Positions 62,598 through 64,000 of a DNA stretch of 64,000 nucleotides are shown here, one piece after another (within the stretch, counting starts at the first letter, position 1; each line of letters begins with the position of its first letter). A program made the position numbers and the translations under genes. The DNA is taken from contig JAGDZK010000076.1 in assembly GCA_049115935.1 (NCBI GenBank), positions 1-64,000 on the forward strand, given 5' to 3'. Under the pieces are notes generated by a model. That model saw only the letters and a list, made by a program, of their open reading frames with translations. It did no database searches and was not told where the DNA came from. The stretch is from Bermanella sp049115935. GTDB taxonomy: Bacteria; Pseudomonadota; Gammaproteobacteria; Pseudomonadales; Oceanobacteraceae.

Positions 62598-64000
62598 ATG
62601 GCAAAAGCGACACACCCTTCTTTGACACCCGATCAATTAAGCATCCAAATCCCTGAAAATAGTCTTTCATTTGAATCGAGCAACGAGCTAACGCCTTATA
62701 ATGGTGTGCTCGGACAAGACCGTGCCGTCACCGCTATCCAGTTTGGTGTCGCAATGGACCGCCCTGGCTACAACGTTTACGTTATGGGCGATTCCGGTAC
62801 CGGGCGAAGTTCATACATCACCGAATATCTAAAGAGTGAAGCTAAGCGCCAAAACAGTCCAAGCGATTGGGCCTATGTAAATAATTTTGATAACAACCGA
62901 GAACCTCTCAAGCTCGAACTTAAAGCAGGAAATGGCCAAGCCTTCAAAAACGATTTCAATGAATTAATAGATAACTTATTAGCCACCTTCCCTGCTGCTT
63001 TTGAGCATCCTACTTATCAGCAAAAGAAAAGCTTGATCGACCGCGATTTCAATTTCCGATATGACAAGGTTATCGACCGCATTGAACAATCCGCTCTTAA
63101 ATTAAACATTGCCATGTATCGCGACAGTGCTTCGATTAGCTTTACACCAATGAAAGACGGCAAAAGCCTTGATGAAACAGAATTTGCGCAATTAGATGAG
63201 GCCACGCGCGAGGCTTTCCATAATAATATCCATGAACTAGAAGGCCAGCTAAACGATGAACTAGTCCCCCTTCCTCAGTGGAAGCGAGAAAGTACCGATG
63301 CATTAAAAAAATTAAACCAAGAGACCATCGATGAAGCAGTAACGCCTCTCGTTCAACCGTTACTTGAGAAATACAAAGATGTTGAAAGCATTCTTGAGTA
63401 TTTATATAAAGTTAAAGCAAACCTACATCGTACTGTCATTGCAGAATTAACAGACGATAGGATTCTTGAGAGTCGTGAAGACAGCGCTAAGCGCTCGTTC
63501 CTTGAAGAAACCTACATGCCAAATTTATTGGTTAGCCGCCAAGAAGATTCTGGCGCTCCGGTTATTTACGAGTCACACCCCAATTACGCAAATCTATTCG
63601 GGCGTATCGAATACACAAGCGAACAAGGGGCTTTGGTTACTCATTATCGTAAAATTTGCCCTGGTGCATTGCATCGCGCAAATGGTGGTTTTTTAATTGT
63701 TGATGCCGAAAAATTACTGCACGAACCATTTGTATGGGAAGCCTTGAAACGAGCGCTTTCATCTAACCAATTAAAAATTGAAAGCCCATATAGTGAAATG
63801 GGGCTAGTCAGCACCACCACACTCATTCCTGAGTGGATACCACTGGACGTTAAAATTGTTTTAATTGGTTCACGTAGCACTTATTACTTGCTACAAGATC
63901 TAGATGACGACTTTAACGATATGTTCCGTGTGTTAGTAGATTTTGATGATTACCTACCTTGTACCAGTGATCACATGGAATCATTTGCTCGATTGCTTCA
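62598..64000 (+). CDS. Lon-like AAA+ protease (LonB/AAA_32 type), 5' part
   Basis: At least 467 codons of an open frame starting ATGGCAAAAGCG and running off the window. The sequence fits the Lon-like S16 ATP-dependent protease group with AAA_32 domain. LTPYNGVLGQDRAVTAIQFGVAM is followed by the Walker A variant GDSGTGRSS (Arg for Lys, as usual here), then the long insert region and GALHRANGGFLIVDAEKLLHEPFVWEALKRAL, which is the Walker B/sensor area. The Ser-Lys protease domain would lie beyond base 64,000. It is divergent from the ybfE-like gene. No strong ribosome-binding site is seen. Confidence 0.88.
   Translation, partial: MAKATHPSLTPDQLSIQIPENSLSFESSNELTPYNGVLGQDRAVTAIQFGVAMDRPGYNVYVMGDSGTGRSSYITEYLKSEAKRQNSPSDWAYVNNFDNNREPLKLELKAGNGQAFKNDFNELIDNLLATFPAAFEHPTYQQKKSLIDRDFNFRYDKVIDRIEQSALKLNIAMYRDSASISFTPMKDGKSLDETEFAQLDEATREAFHNNIHELEGQLNDELVPLPQWKRESTDALKKLNQETIDEAVTPLVQPLLEKYKDVESILEYLYKVKANLHRTVIAELTDDRILESREDSAKRSFLEETYMPNLLVSRQEDSGAPVIYESHPNYANLFGRIEYTSEQGALVTHYRKICPGALHRANGGFLIVDAEKLLHEPFVWEALKRALSSNQLKIESPYSEMGLVSTTTLIPEWIPLDVKIVLIGSRSTYYLLQDLDDDFNDMFRVLVDFDDYLPCTSDHMESFARLL

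Noticed and set aside
62440..62670. 76-codon minus-strand ORF overlapping the ybfE promoter and the Lon-like start
   Set aside because: It crosses the promoter and the N-terminus of a clear gene on the other strand.

Overview
The window looks like a chromosomal segment of a marine-type Gammaproteobacterium, possibly of the Oceanospirillales kind. It carries cysK, fieF, argG, aroC-prmB, a ybbA/ybbP-like ABC pair, an lpxL-type acyltransferase and a ybfE-like RHH gene, has a moderately AT-rich sequence, and uses rho-independent terminators. This placement is inferred from gene content, not from a phylogenetic marker. No rRNA, tRNA, prophage or CRISPR array was recognised.

Layout. 1-12,770 is housekeeping and signalling. 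It holds the 3' end of cysK, fieF with an outer-membrane-type protein, a two-receiver protein, a Sel1/acyltransferase operon, a hybrid histidine kinase that has lost its phospho-accepting histidine, a PleD-like diguanylate cyclase, an M16 peptidase and a haem-binding protein.

12,964-26,962 is an accessory metabolic island. It encodes a MoaA, a small four-helix membrane protein, a very small coupled ORF, an acetylene-hydratase-like molybdenum/tungsten enzyme, two arabinose-binding-type AraC regulators, a TetR regulator, a GST-like protein, an alpha/beta hydrolase, an SDR, a tandem GST-kappa/HCCA-isomerase-like protein and a fumarate-reductase-like FrdB/FrdA pair with altered active sites. This is the best candidate for an undescribed system. 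It reads as a regulated pathway that hydrates or oxidises an unknown hydrophobic substrate, with its own cofactor-synthesis enzyme and glutathione-type enzymes.

27,044-43,555 holds argG with a structured leader, small secreted and membrane proteins, an esterase with the YbbA/YbbP-type ABC transporter, a membrane GGDEF protein, a truncated AraC regulator divergent from a duplicated PNPOx-like flavoprotein, a CorC/HlyC-type CBS protein, the lipid A acyltransferase, and a lipoprotein metallopeptidase whose signal peptide is broken by a 7-A tract. 43,781-49,800 is an eroding region: a NUDIX gene, a membrane gene with an in-frame TGA, several REP-like palindromes, a large hairpin, a REP-associated (RAYT/IS200-like) transposase, and a truncated EF-hand/GLUG-type gene ending exactly at a 28-bp tandem repeat.

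49,882-64,000 returns to core genes: an MFS transporter, aroC-prmB, a patatin, DUF4892, a DTW-domain tRNA modification enzyme, a DUF885 lipoprotein, an RND/MMPL exporter, DUF3422, the ybfE-like RHH protein with a palindromic operator inside its promoter, and the 5' part of a Lon-like AAA protease that runs off the window.
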